A stretch of 60,597 bases of DNA from Streptacidiphilus neutrinimicus (GCF_000787815.1 NZ_BBPO01000003.1:36399-96995), one strand, 5' to 3'. Numbered from the stretch's first letter, positions 8,704 to 17,562 are shown. Translations and numbers: made by a program. The notes: generated from the letters alone by a model not told the origin.

Positions 8704-9243
8704 ATGCCCGCCGCCATCCGCCGCCTGCTCATATCCTCCGCCGCACTCGCCCTCACCGCGGGCGGGTTCGTCTTCGGAACCGGCTCCGCCCACGCCGCGG
8801 CCACCTGCTCCCAGGCGTACCTGCCGCTGCCGGACCCGAGCTGCACGCCGGGCGCGACCAACCCGGACGTCACGCAGGCCACCATCGGCTCCACCATCTG
8901 CGTCTCCGGCTGGACGGCGACCATCCGTCCGTCGACCTCGTACACCAACGCGCTGAAGAAGCAGCAGATCGCCGAGTACGGCTACAGCGACACCAGCATG
9001 GCCGACTACGAGGAGGACCACTTCATCCCGCTGGAGCTCGGCGGCGACCCGCGCGACCCGAACAACCTCTGGCCCGAGCCGCGCTACGCCACCGGAGGCA
9101 CCAGCGAGACGTCCTTCAGCAAGGACTCGGTGGAGACCAGGCTCAAGACGGCGGTCTGCCACGGGACCGTCAGCCTCGCGGCTGCGCAGGACGCCATCGC
9201 CACGGACTGGACCACGGCCCTGCAGAGCCTCGGTCTCGGCTGA
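8704..9243 (+). CDS. secreted HNH-like nuclease domain protein
   Basis: A 179-residue secreted protein. It has a Sec signal peptide (RRLLISSAALALTAGGFVFG, cleavage near SAHA-AA) followed by a compact domain with four cysteines. The motif EEDHFIPLELGGDPRDPNNLWPEPR matches the EDHxxPLxLGG...NLWP signature of a family of secreted HNH/DNase-like proteins; the DH pair would be the catalytic metal-binding part. It probably acts outside the cell on nucleic acid, although the related secreted proteins are poorly studied. The start is supported by a GGAG about 9 bases upstream. It is convergent with the binding-protein gene at 9281. Confidence 0.75.
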   Translation: MPAAIRRLLISSAALALTAGGFVFGTGSAHAAATCSQAYLPLPDPSCTPGATNPDVTQATIGSTICVSGWTATIRPSTSYTNALKKQQIAEYGYSDTSMADYEEDHFIPLELGGDPRDPNNLWPEPRYATGGTSETSFSKDSVETRLKTAVCHGTVSLAAAQDAIATDWTTALQSLGLG

Positions 9244-9280
9244 ACCCGAGGTCTGAACCCGGTTCCACCGGTCGGCCGCG

Positions 9281-10933
9281 TCAGCAGCCGGGGGCCCTCG
9301 TCTGGCCGGGCTGGGGGCTCTGCAGCAGTGGAACTCCGCCCGGCCAGGTGAGCTGGACGGTCGACGTGGTGCCGTCCCCGTTCACGCGGACGACCGGCAC
9401 CGGCCGGTCGAGGGGGTTGCCGCCGGGGCCGAGGGCGATCCACCCGCTGGCGCCGGGGATCATGTGCGTGCAGTTCATCTGGTCCAGGACGCCGACCTGG
9501 GACTCCGGATCGGTCAGCAGCATCGCGTCGTTGCGCGCCGCCGACACGGCCGCGGCCACGGCGTCGTGGGTCAGCATGGCGTGACCGCTGCTCAGGTCGT
9601 TCGCGTCGAAGGCGAGCGGCGTCGCGTGGTCGTCCGGGGCGAGCCGCTGATGCGTGCAGCCGTCGGGCTGCCCGGTGAAGGCCGCCCGGAACTGGTCGAA
9701 GTTCTGCGTGGCGGCCGCAGAGCAGCCGATCTGCTGCCACTCGTCGGGGCTCGACAGGGCCGTGTAGAAGAGGGAGATCTTCTGGGCGGCGATCGCCTGG
9801 TCGACCGTCGGGTCGCCGATCTCCGTCGCGGCGTCGTCGCCGGAGATGACGGCCAGGTTCCTCAGGCCGCACGTCCCCTGCTGCACCCAGGTCTCCACGA
9901 AGGCGTCGAGGTCGTCCCCGCGGCCCGCGAAGTAGACGAGCGAGGGCGCGGCCTGGCACAGGTTGGCGTGCATGAGCGTGAACTGCTGGACGAGGTAGTC
10001 GTGTCGGCTCACCCCCGATGAGAGGTTCCGGTCGGTCGGGGGCGGCGAGGTGAAGGGCAGCTTCGTGAGGGTCCGGCCCGGGGCCGGAAGGTCCCTCCCG
10101 GCGGCCGTCACCAGAGTGGAGACGTAGTCGTCCTGCGAGGCGTTGTCCTCGACGATCGCGATCGAGGCGGGCGAGGGGCGCATCCCGGCCACGAAGGCGG
10201 CCGCCGCCTTCACCGACTCGGAGTTGGTGGTGGACACCCGGAAGAAGTCGCGGGTCGGGCCGCCCCCCATGTCCTGCGGCTGGGTGTTCATGTCGTCGCC
10301 GGTGACCGTCGCCCCGATGACGGGCAGGTGCGCGTTGTCGGAGAGCCAGGCGGCGGCGGCCCGCGTCTCGTCGGTGCTCTGCCCGAGACCGGTGACCGCG
10401 GTGATGTGCTGGGCCTTGGCGTTGGCGGCGATCAGCCGCACCGCGCTCGGCCAGGAGCCGTACTGGCTGCCCATGTTGCCCAGGACGAGCTTGACGGGGA
10501 GGTCGCGGCTGCCGAAGGCGGCGGTGTGGTTCGCCCGCCACGCCGCGGTGAGCGCCCCCTCGACGACGGGGTAGAGGGCGTCGTAGGTGACGGTGTCGAC
10601 CCCCGCCACCGGCGAGAAGTCGAGCAGCAGCACCACGGTCACGTACGACGAGCCGGTCACCTGCGCGTCGGCCTGGTTCACCTGGGCCCGCAGGGCCTGC
10701 AGCCGCGCGGGCTCCTGCTTCGCGAACGGGCCGCCGTCCAGGTCGACGCCGACGCACGAGAGCGGCGAGTTCACCAGCTCCATGCCGCGGCCGCAGGCGA
10801 TCGGGGCCGAGTCCACGGCGTCGGCGATCCGCAGCCCGGCGAAGACCAGGGCGGCCGTCGCCAGCAGCGCGACGACGGCGGACAGGACGGGGTGCTTCCA
10901 GATGATCGGTAAGCGGGGCTGCACGGGAGGCAT
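9281..10933 (-). CDS. membrane-anchored type-1 periplasmic-binding-protein-like sensor
   Basis: A 550-residue protein whose N-terminus holds one uncleaved membrane helix (about residues 14-34, AVVALLATAALVFAGL) and an extracytoplasmic two-lobed domain resembling branched-chain-amino-acid ABC binding proteins (PBP type 1): strand/helix repeats such as ITAVTGLGQSTDETRAAAAWL, LPVIGATVTGDD and ASIAIVEDNASQDDYV are typical. There is no lipobox and no ABC permease or transport ATPase nearby. It is instead downstream of a gene for a P-loop ATPase on the same strand (136-bp gap), suggesting a sensor/ATPase pair rather than a transporter. Conserved cysteines (ACGRGM, SCVGVD, CTHQ, NCTH, final GC) suggest disulfides. 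The start is chosen by a GGAG 9 bases upstream. Confidence 0.75.
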   Translation of the reverse strand: MPPVQPRLPIIWKHPVLSAVVALLATAALVFAGLRIADAVDSAPIACGRGMELVNSPLSCVGVDLDGGPFAKQEPARLQALRAQVNQADAQVTGSSYVTVVLLLDFSPVAGVDTVTYDALYPVVEGALTAAWRANHTAAFGSRDLPVKLVLGNMGSQYGSWPSAVRLIAANAKAQHITAVTGLGQSTDETRAAAAWLSDNAHLPVIGATVTGDDMNTQPQDMGGGPTRDFFRVSTTNSESVKAAAAFVAGMRPSPASIAIVEDNASQDDYVSTLVTAAGRDLPAPGRTLTKLPFTSPPPTDRNLSSGVSRHDYLVQQFTLMHANLCQAAPSLVYFAGRGDDLDAFVETWVQQGTCGLRNLAVISGDDAATEIGDPTVDQAIAAQKISLFYTALSSPDEWQQIGCSAAATQNFDQFRAAFTGQPDGCTHQRLAPDDHATPLAFDANDLSSGHAMLTHDAVAAAVSAARNDAMLLTDPESQVGVLDQMNCTHMIPGASGWIALGPGGNPLDRPVPVVRVNGDGTTSTVQLTWPGGVPLLQSPQPGQTRAPGC

Positions 10934-10997
10934 GAGGGGCTCCGTAACGACGGGAGGTTCGGCCGCGCACAGGCGTCGACCGGGGTGACCGGAAAGG

Positions 10998-11063
10998 GAC
11001 CGAGCGAGGGCCAAGCGGGGACCGAGCGAGGGCCAAGCGGGGACCGGGCCAGGACCGGGCCAG
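10998..11063. repeat. 22-bp and 11-bp tandem repeats
   Basis: Two exact 22-bp copies of GACCGAGCGAGGGCCAAGCG+GG (10998-11019, 11020-11041) are followed by two 11-bp copies of GACCGGGCCAG (11042-11063) and a partial third. The array lies between the ATPase and binding-protein genes; it may be slippage-generated. Confidence 0.85.
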
Positions 11064-11069
11064 GACCGG

Positions 11070-13259
11070 TCAGTGCGAGAACCGGGCGGCCGCCTGCAGC
11101 AGCGCGTCCACGTCGGACTGGGTCGACCGGCCGGCGAGACCGCGGAAGGCCTGGGCGATCTGCTCGTCCCAGTAGCCGTCGGCCTCGGTCAGCGGGTCGT
11201 TGTAGAGCCAGAGCAGCAGCACCAGCTTCGCCGTCGGCGCCTCGACGTCGCTGCGCCAGCGCGGTTGGTCCACCAGCCGTTCGTAGGACGACCGCAGCGT
11301 CTCGTGGAGCGGCAGCGCCGTGGGCGCCGAGGTGACGTACCACAGCCGCTCGACCCAGGCGGAGTGCCGGTCCTGGTCGAAGGTGGCGGCCATGACGCGC
11401 GCCACCGCGTCGAACTGATGCAGCGCCAGGTCGTGAAAGAGCTGTCTGTCGGGGGTCGGGTCCTGTGGTCGCAGCCGCTGGAACGCGCGCCGCCAGGTGT
11501 CGTTCGGGGCGGACGGCCAAGTGGCGGCGCCCGGAGGGTTCGGGCCTGGCGGGCTGTCGGCGGCGGCGAGCCCGGTCAGCAGGCACGCGCGCAGCCACGG
11601 ATGGAGGACGGGACGCCGGACGTGGCGCGTGCGCGACTCCGTCGCCGTCGGCGTGACCGCGCTGATCCATAGGTGCTTCCGCAGCGACTGCAGGGTGCCG
11701 TTCAGGCCGGGGACCTCGGCCGGCAGCCGGGTGTCCTCCACCGCGCGCGGGTCCGTCAGGTAGACCGCGGCGGCCACTGTGTCCGGCAGGTTGACCCAGT
11801 GCCGGTCCGGGACGTCGATCTCGCCGGAGAGGTGCGCCAGCCCGTGCCGCCACAGCGGCGCGACGGCGCCCTCGTGGTCGGTGTTCCGCAGCATCAGCGC
11901 CCCGAAAGGGCGTGAGCTGAGCGGGCGGGAGTGCGCTGCAGCGTGCAGCTCGGCGTCCTGGGCCAGCGCGTTCTCGAAGGCGTCCTGTCCGCGCTGGTGG
12001 CCCGCGCACAGAAGGTCGGCCGCCTCCTCCGCGGTGCCGCCGGCCCGGCCGGCCCGCTGAGCTCCCGGCGCTCCGGCGTGGTGCGCGCCGTCGAGCCACA
12101 CCGGCAGCCAGGCGCCGACGCCGGAGCCCGGTCCGGAGCGGCGTCCGTCACCGGCGCCGCTCGCGGCAGGGGATTCCCAGTGGGAGCGGCTGACCTCGGA
12201 GAAGGTCGGGATTGCGGCGCGGTGGGCGCCGGGGGAGGCCGCGGTCCACGGCTCGAGCCAGTGGTGCCGCCACTCGTCCTGCCACTGGTTGAAGGCGGCG
12301 ACCACCAGCAGCGGGTCGTGGCCCGCAGGGGTGGTCGCGTTGTCTGCTGTGGAGGCGGAGGAGGCCTGGGCGCGCCGCTGCCGGGCGGCGCCGAGCGCCG
12401 CGAGGAAGGCGCGGCCGGACTCGGTCTGGGCGTTGTCGACGAGCAGGACCCAGGCGTGCTCGTGCCGGATCCGTCCGTGCCGTTCGGACGGCTCGGCCGG
12501 GATGCGGCAGTGGCAGCTGACCGGGATGGTGCCCTTGCCCGCGTTGGCCTCCAGATCGGCGAGCAGCGCGTCCATCAGCTCCGCCGCGGCGTCCTTGGGC
12601 CTTGCCTGGCTGAGCGCGATCAGCGCGTCGATCGGGTCGGCGGACTCCGCCGAGCGGGTGCGGCCGTGGTAGCCGATCCCCTTGCGCACCCCGAGGAGTG
12701 ACGCCTTCTGGGAGAGCAGCCTGGTGAGGGCCTTGGCGGTGTCGCGGGCGGGCGGCACGACCTTGGCGAGCCCGGGCAGCGTGGACGAGGTGAGGTCGGC
12801 CGCGACGTCCAGCCCCTGCTGGGCGGTCTGGGCGGTGCGGGCGGCGGCCCGCCCGGCCCGGGTGCTGTCCGCGTACTCCTGGATCCGGGTGCTCATCTCC
12901 GCCAGGGCCCGCGTGCGGTCCGCGGGCAGCGCCGGCAAGTCGCGTGCGAGATAGGCGAGTCGAAAGCGGTGGAAGCTCGGTGGCTGCTTCAGGTGCTGCC
13001 AGGCGCGGGTCATGTCGAAGGCGATCCTGTTGGCCGCCACCGGAATGACGTCGTCGCCCTTCGGCAGCGTGGCGCAGTCGAGGATGCTGTGCACGACGCT
13101 GCCGCCGCACTCCCGCGAGAGCGTCCGTAACACGGCGGTCTTGCCGGAGCCGCGCGGGGCGAGCAGGGCGACGAACGGATCCGGCCGTTGTCGCCCCTCC
13201 CGCTGCCACATCGTCCGGTTGAGGAACTCCTCCGCAGCGCGCTGCGCGGTGACGCTCAC
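11070..13259 (-). CDS. P-loop ATPase, possibly STAND/AAA-like, unknown function
   Basis: A 729-residue cytoplasmic protein. The Walker A motif APRGSGKT is at residues 34-41 and a Walker B-like strand VLLVDN is near 271-276, where the usual catalytic Glu is replaced by Asn. A helical insert lies between them (residues ~100-200), and a CHC cysteine cluster is at ~249-251. The rest is a long Trp/Leu/Arg-rich region with no recognised domain (DTWRRAF, LRSSYERLVDQPRWR). The GTG start follows GGGGGAGAG. It is followed 136 bp later by a membrane-anchored binding-protein-like gene. Not an ABC ATPase: no signature LSGGQ. Possible roles are signal transduction or stress/defence; this is inference. Confidence 0.75.
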   Translation of the reverse strand: MSVTAQRAAEEFLNRTMWQREGRQRPDPFVALLAPRGSGKTAVLRTLSRECGGSVVHSILDCATLPKGDDVIPVAANRIAFDMTRAWQHLKQPPSFHRFRLAYLARDLPALPADRTRALAEMSTRIQEYADSTRAGRAAARTAQTAQQGLDVAADLTSSTLPGLAKVVPPARDTAKALTRLLSQKASLLGVRKGIGYHGRTRSAESADPIDALIALSQARPKDAAAELMDALLADLEANAGKGTIPVSCHCRIPAEPSERHGRIRHEHAWVLLVDNAQTESGRAFLAALGAARQRRAQASSASTADNATTPAGHDPLLVVAAFNQWQDEWRHHWLEPWTAASPGAHRAAIPTFSEVSRSHWESPAASGAGDGRRSGPGSGVGAWLPVWLDGAHHAGAPGAQRAGRAGGTAEEAADLLCAGHQRGQDAFENALAQDAELHAAAHSRPLSSRPFGALMLRNTDHEGAVAPLWRHGLAHLSGEIDVPDRHWVNLPDTVAAAVYLTDPRAVEDTRLPAEVPGLNGTLQSLRKHLWISAVTPTATESRTRHVRRPVLHPWLRACLLTGLAAADSPPGPNPPGAATWPSAPNDTWRRAFQRLRPQDPTPDRQLFHDLALHQFDAVARVMAATFDQDRHSAWVERLWYVTSAPTALPLHETLRSSYERLVDQPRWRSDVEAPTAKLVLLLWLYNDPLTEADGYWDEQIAQAFRGLAGRSTQSDVDALLQAAARFSH

Positions 13260-13353
13260 CCTGGCTCTCCCCCTCGTCGGCAGATCGGCCGACGCTGCGA
13301 TCTCAGCGGTGCATCGCGCGCGAAGTTAGCACGGGCCAAAGGCATCTGACAGG

Positions 13354-14505
13354 TCATTGGCCAAGATCGAGGGAGCGGCCGATGATCTCCTTCATGATCT
13401 CCGTGGTGCCGGCGTAGATCCGGGTGACCCGGCTGTCCTGCCAGGCCCGGGCGATCGGATACTCGAGCATGTAGCCGTAGCCACCGTGGAGTTGGACGCA
13501 CGCGTCGACGACCCGCCCCTGCAGCTCGGTGCACCACCACTTGGCCTTGGCCGCGTCCACGACGGTCAGCTCACCGTCGCCGAGCGCGAGGACGCAGCGG
13601 TCGAGGTAGTGCTGGGCGATCTCGATCTCGGTGGCGATCTCCGCCAGGCGGTGCTTGACCACCTGCTGGGCGCCGATCGGCTTGCCGAAGGCCTTGCGCT
13701 CGCGGACGTAGGCAACCGTCCACTCGAACGCCGCGGTCGCCTGGGCCAGGCCGGAGACGGCCACGGAGATCCGCTCCTGCGGCAGGTTGCGGGTGAGACC
13801 GAAGAAGCCCTCGCCCTCGCGGCCGATCAGGTTGGCCACGGGCACGCGGGCGCCGGTGAAGACCAGCTCCGCGGTGTCCTGGGCGTGCAGGCCGACCTTC
13901 TCCAGTTTCCGGCCGCGCTCGAAGCCGGGGGCGCCGCGCTCGACGACGATCAGGCTGAGGCCCCGGTGCGGGTGCTCGCCGGTGCGGACGGCGACGACGA
14001 CGAGGTCGGCGTTGACGCCGTTGGTGATGAACGTCTTCGCGCCGTCGATCACGTAGTGGTCGCCGTCGCGGACCGCCTTGGTGCGGATGCCCGCGAGGTC
14101 CGACCCGGTGCCTGGCTCGGTCATGGCGACGGCGGTGACGAGCTCGCCGGCGGCGATGCCCGGCAGCCAACGGGCCTTCTGCTCCTCGGTGGTGAGGTCC
14201 AGGAAGTAGGGCATGCAGACGTCGGCGTGCAGCGCCGGACCGAGGATCGCGGGGGAGACCCCGAGCCGGGCGGCCTCCTCCTGCAGCACCACGTTGTAGC
14301 GGAAGTCGGCGACGCCCGCCCCGCCGAACCGCTCGGGCACCGCGATCCCGAACGCGCCCAGGGCGCCGAGGCCGGTGAACAGTTCGCGCGGCACGATGCC
14401 GGCCCGGTCCCACTCGGCGTAACGCGGCACGACCTCCTTGTCCAGGAAGGCGCGCACGCTCTCGCGGTAGGCCTGGTGCTCGTCGTCGAACAGGATGCGC
14501 TTCAT
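13354..14505 (-). CDS. acyl-CoA dehydrogenase
   Basis: A 383-residue FAD-dependent acyl-CoA dehydrogenase. The N-terminal helical domain runs through LPQERISVAVSG; the FAD/substrate segment AVAMTEPGTGSDLAGI and the signature QLHGGYGYMLEYPIARAWQDSRV are present, and the catalytic base is the Glu in YAGTTEIMKEII. It catalyses the alpha,beta-dehydrogenation of an acyl-CoA in fatty-acid or branched-chain acid breakdown. The ATG overlaps the TetR stop by four bases (ATGA), so regulator and enzyme are co-translated. The ribosome-binding site GGAGAGAGC is inside the end of the TetR gene. Confidence 0.95.
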   Translation of the reverse strand: MKRILFDDEHQAYRESVRAFLDKEVVPRYAEWDRAGIVPRELFTGLGALGAFGIAVPERFGGAGVADFRYNVVLQEEAARLGVSPAILGPALHADVCMPYFLDLTTEEQKARWLPGIAAGELVTAVAMTEPGTGSDLAGIRTKAVRDGDHYVIDGAKTFITNGVNADLVVVAVRTGEHPHRGLSLIVVERGAPGFERGRKLEKVGLHAQDTAELVFTGARVPVANLIGREGEGFFGLTRNLPQERISVAVSGLAQATAAFEWTVAYVRERKAFGKPIGAQQVVKHRLAEIATEIEIAQHYLDRCVLALGDGELTVVDAAKAKWWCTELQGRVVDACVQLHGGYGYMLEYPIARAWQDSRVTRIYAGTTEIMKEIIGRSLDLGQ

Positions 14506-15212
14506 GCTCTCTCCGGGCGGTCGTCTGTCGTTCGGCGGGGACGGACAGGGTGGTGGGACGCCGGGTCGGTGCGGGCCCCGGCGATACGCAGCGCGAAGCG
14601 CGCGTACTGGTCGGCGACCTGTTCGCGCCCGTAGCTCTGGTCCGGGCCGAACCAGTGCGCGACCTGCACGCCGAGGGCGCTGATCGCGGTGGCGGCCAGC
14701 GGGAGGTCCTCGACCGCGAACTCGCCTCGCCGAGACCCGCGCTCGAGGACGTCCAGCAGCAGGCGACGACAGTCGGCGCGCAACTGGAGTGACGGTGCGG
14801 CCAGTTCGGGCGAGAGCGCGTGCAGCTCGCTGTTGGTGACTACGGCCAGCAGCGGGAAGTCGGTGTGCAGCAGCACGTGGGCGCGCACCAGTGCAGTCAG
14901 GCCGGCGGCGGCGTCCTCGTCCCCGGTCCGGACGACGGCCTCGGTCAGGCGGTCGTGCAGCTCCTGGTGCCCGATCCGGACCAGCTCGGCCAGCACGTGC
15001 TCCTTGGAGGGGTAGTGCGCGTACAGGGTGGCCGAGTTGATGCCCACGACGCACGCGATCTGCCGGATCGAGGTGCCGGCGAAGCCGGCCTTGGCGAAGA
15101 GCTCCAGGCCGGCCCGGAGGACGCGTCCCTTGGTGCCCGGCGGCGTGACGCCGGCCGGCAGCACGGCCGCCACCGCGACCACGCGCCGGTACTCCCAGCC
15201 GGGAGAGTCCAC
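14502..15212 (-). CDS. TetR-family transcriptional regulator
   Basis: A 236-residue TetR repressor. The DNA-binding domain is near residues 24-70 with the family helix-turn-helix FAGTSIRQIACVVGINSATLYAHYPSKEHVLAELV. The C-terminal ligand domain is helical and ends in an Arg/Pro-rich tail. The GTG start at 15212 is chosen because GGAGACGAC lies just upstream; a longer frame exists but lacks conserved sequence. It heads an operon with the acyl-CoA dehydrogenase and is divergent from the depolymerase gene, with two palindromes between them that are likely its operators, suggesting control of acyl-CoA metabolism in response to an acyl ligand. Confidence 0.9.
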   Translation of the reverse strand: MDSPGWEYRRVVAVAAVLPAGVTPPGTKGRVLRAGLELFAKAGFAGTSIRQIACVVGINSATLYAHYPSKEHVLAELVRIGHQELHDRLTEAVVRTGDEDAAAGLTALVRAHVLLHTDFPLLAVVTNSELHALSPELAAPSLQLRADCRRLLLDVLERGSRRGEFAVEDLPLAATAISALGVQVAHWFGPDQSYGREQVADQYARFALRIAGARTDPASHHPVRPRRTTDDRPERA

Positions 15213-15227
15213 GTCGTCTCCGTTCCC

Positions 15228-15241
15228 ACCGATCGATCGGT
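15228..15241. promoter_or_regulatory. palindromic operator candidate 1
   Basis: ACCGATCGATCGGT is a perfect 14-bp palindrome 16 bp upstream of the TetR start. Its half-site (CCGATC) resembles that of the second palindrome at 15288, so both could bind the adjacent TetR. Confidence 0.6.
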
Positions 15242-15287
15242 TGACACGGTAGCGCGGAAGTCGGATGGTAACGGGCGAACAGCAGAA

Positions 15288-15307
15288 CCAATCAATCGAT
15301 TGGTTGG
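15288..15307. promoter_or_regulatory. palindromic operator candidate 2
   Basis: CCAATCAATCGATTGGTTGG is a 20-bp near-perfect palindrome (9 of 10 pairs) lying 36 bp upstream of the depolymerase GTG. It shares the CCRATC/GATYGG arms and the ATCGAT centre of the 15228 site. Confidence 0.65.
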
Positions 15308-15342
15308 AACGCGTCCACGGGAACCGCGACGAAGGAGTCCGC

Positions 15343-16425
15343 GTGCCAAGGAAGCTCCGCTCTCTGCTCCGCCCCTCGCTCCGCCCCTTGCTCCGCCCCG
15401 CGCGCCACCCCCGCTTCCGCTCCTTGGGGAGAGGCATGCGGGGGGCGGCCGCCGTCCTCGCGGCGGCGGCCCTCGCCACGCTCGGCCTGGCCGCGCCCGC
15501 GCGGGCCGAGGCGCCGCCGTTGCCGCGACTGAACATCACCGCCGACTACGCCACCGGCGTCTCCTCCGGCGGCTTCATGGCCACGCAGCTCCAGGTCGCC
15601 TACTCGGGCACCTTCCGCGGCGTCGGCGTGATCGCCGCCGGTCCCTACGACTGCGGCCAGGGCAACGTCATCCGGTTCGCCACCTGCGACCTCGGACTCG
15701 GCGTCGGCACGCTCGAACAGCAGGCCGAGACGTGGGCGTCGCAGGGCCTGATCGATCCGCTCGCCAACCTCGACGGGCTGCCCGTCTACACCTACCACGG
15801 CGTCCTGGACCCGATCGTCAACCCGCTGGTCTCCGCGGCGGGCGTCGACTTCTACCGGCACTTCGGTGCGGTGACGACCACCCACGACTGGGACCCGGCC
15901 GGCCACTCCTGGCCCACCCCCGACGGCGTCGTGCCCTGCCCGCTGACCTCTCCGCCGTTCCTCAACGACTGCGGCGACGACCCGGAGGGCGAGATGCTCA
16001 CCGCCTGGCTCGGCCAGGTGAACCCGCCCAACACCGGCGCCCCGCGCGGGACGCTCGTGCACTTCGACCAGAACGCCTACGTACCCGGCGGCTACGGTCC
16101 CTTCCTGTCCATGGACACGACCGGCCAGCTCTACGTCCCGCCCCCGTGCGCCTCCGGCGCGCCGTGCCGTCTGGTCGTCGCGCTGCACGGCTGCCTCTCC
16201 GCGCAGCAACTGCTCGGCACGGCCTTCGCCGACCGCGGGAACCTGGACACCTACGCCGACACCAACGACCTGGTGATCCTCTACCCGCAGGCGATCTCGA
16301 GCCTCCTGCCCGTCAACCCGCAGGGCTGCTGGGACTGGTTCGGCTACGACGGCTCGGACTACGCGGTCAAGTCCGCCCCGCAGATGCGCGCCGTCGTTGC
16401 GATGGTCCACGCCCTCGGCGGCTGA
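15343..16425 (+). CDS. secreted PHA/PHB depolymerase-like esterase
   Basis: A 360-residue exported hydrolase. The N-terminus is long and Arg-rich (with the repeated LRPSLRPLLRP, encoded by tandem CTCCGCCCC-like DNA), followed by a hydrophobic core and an APARA cleavage site. The mature enzyme shows the nucleophile motif GVSSGGF, Asp in YHGVLDPIV and His in AGHSWP, the arrangement of extracellular polyhydroxybutyrate depolymerases; a second domain has LVVALHGCLSAQQ and NPQGCWDWFGY, typical of the family C-terminal region. It should cleave polyester or related esters outside the cell. The start GTG is preceded by AAGGAG. It is divergent from TetR/acyl-CoA dehydrogenase and may share its regulator. 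Confidence 0.88.
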   Translation: MPRKLRSLLRPSLRPLLRPARHPRFRSLGRGMRGAAAVLAAAALATLGLAAPARAEAPPLPRLNITADYATGVSSGGFMATQLQVAYSGTFRGVGVIAAGPYDCGQGNVIRFATCDLGLGVGTLEQQAETWASQGLIDPLANLDGLPVYTYHGVLDPIVNPLVSAAGVDFYRHFGAVTTTHDWDPAGHSWPTPDGVVPCPLTSPPFLNDCGDDPEGEMLTAWLGQVNPPNTGAPRGTLVHFDQNAYVPGGYGPFLSMDTTGQLYVPPPCASGAPCRLVVALHGCLSAQQLLGTAFADRGNLDTYADTNDLVILYPQAISSLLPVNPQGCWDWFGYDGSDYAVKSAPQMRAVVAMVHALGG

Positions 16426-16481
16426 GGCGCGCCGTCGTCACCTGTCGGAGGGGTGCGGACCGGCGGCGCGCGGTCGGCCGC

Positions 16482-16724
16482 GGGCAGTTGAACGGTGACC
16501 CGTATCAACGCTCCACCGACGATCGCGCCCTCGCCGGCCTCACCTCCCACCTGCGCTCGGTCCAGTCCACCGCCGGCGCCGGCTTCGGCTTCACCTGGCC
16601 CGCGGCCCTCCCCATGGTCCGGATCGACCAGATCCTGGTCCGCGGCGTGACACCGTACAGCTCCCGGGTCCTCCCGGCCGACGGCAGCGACCACCTCCCG
16701 GTGACGGCGTCCATCGGCCTGTGA
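16482..16724 (+). pseudogene. C-terminal remnant of endonuclease/exonuclease/phosphatase-family gene
   Basis: The frame at this position reads GQLNGDPYQRST...TWPAALPMVRIDQILVRG...ADGSDHLPVTASIGL, which is the C-terminal third of the EEP metal-dependent nuclease/phosphatase family (GDxNxxP, TWPA, IDxILV, SDHxPV). There is no start codon with a ribosome-binding site and no N-terminal two thirds upstream; the DNA before it belongs to the depolymerase gene. So it is a truncated relic, about 80 residues of a 250-300 residue protein. The key SDH motif and the GxxN motif survive, so decay is not very old. Confidence 0.8.
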
Positions 16725-16745
16725 ACCCGCCGCGGGGCGCCACCG

Positions 16746-17462
16746 CTAGCGACTCCAGGTGACGACGTCGTCGAGGTCGGCGCGGGAGGTGCGGAAGGAG
16801 TTGACGGGGGCGGTGGGGTCGGCGTAGCCGAAGGAGATGCCCAGGACGACGCGGCGGTTGTCCGGGATACCGAAGTGCTCGCGGATGAAGGGGGAGTAGG
16901 ACGCGAGCGCGGCCTGCGGGGCGGCGGCCAGGCCGAGGCTCTGGGCGCCGAGGAGGAAGGTGTTGACGTAGAGGCCGCAGTCGACCGCGCCGTAGACGCC
17001 GAGGTCGGCCTCGGTGGTGACGACGGCGACGTGGGGGGCGTCGAAGAACGTGAAGTTGCGCAGCATCTGCTGCACGCGTCCCTCGGCGTCCTCCTTGGTG
17101 ATCCCGACGCTGTCGTAGAGCTGGAAACCGCACGCGCGGCGGCGGTCGCGGTAGACGCCCGCGTACTGCGCCGGGAAGGCGAAGTCCGCGGCGGGCTGTT
17201 GGGACAGGACGTGCTCGCTCAGGGCCGCTCGGAACCGCTCCGTGCTCCGGCCGCTGGTGACGACGACCTGCCAGGGCTGCGTGTTGCACCACGAGGGGGT
17301 GCGCTGGGCCAAGGTCAGCAGGCGTTCGATCCGCTCCTGCGGGACCTCCTCGGCGAGGAACTTCCGACAGGTCCAGCGGTCGTCGAGCAGACGGGACAGA
17401 ATCGCGAACGCCTCGGTCGTGGACGCCTCCGACATCGACGCGTCGGCGGAGGGGTGGCTCAT
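16746..17462 (-). CDS. nitroreductase family protein
   Basis: A 238-residue FMN-dependent nitroreductase. The start of the core DDRWTCRKFLAEEVPQERI and RTPSWCNTQPWQVVVTSG match the FMN-binding segments of the NfsB/BluB-like group; AAPQAALASY and VVLGISFGYADPTAPVNSFRTSR are near the C-terminus. It probably reduces quinones or nitroaromatic/nitro compounds with NAD(P)H. The ATG follows GGAGAAGAC at good distance. It stands alone on the minus strand between the nuclease remnant and the exonuclease. Confidence 0.9.
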   Translation of the reverse strand: MSHPSADASMSEASTTEAFAILSRLLDDRWTCRKFLAEEVPQERIERLLTLAQRTPSWCNTQPWQVVVTSGRSTERFRAALSEHVLSQQPAADFAFPAQYAGVYRDRRRACGFQLYDSVGITKEDAEGRVQQMLRNFTFFDAPHVAVVTTEADLGVYGAVDCGLYVNTFLLGAQSLGLAAAPQAALASYSPFIREHFGIPDNRRVVLGISFGYADPTAPVNSFRTSRADLDDVVTWSR

Positions 17463-17562
17463 GTCTTCTCCACGTGGTCTCGGTGCGAGCCCCGGCCTCG
17501 GGACGTCCGGTCGCACCGGGACTGTACCGGGACCCGTGAAGGACGGCTCCGACCGCAACGGC

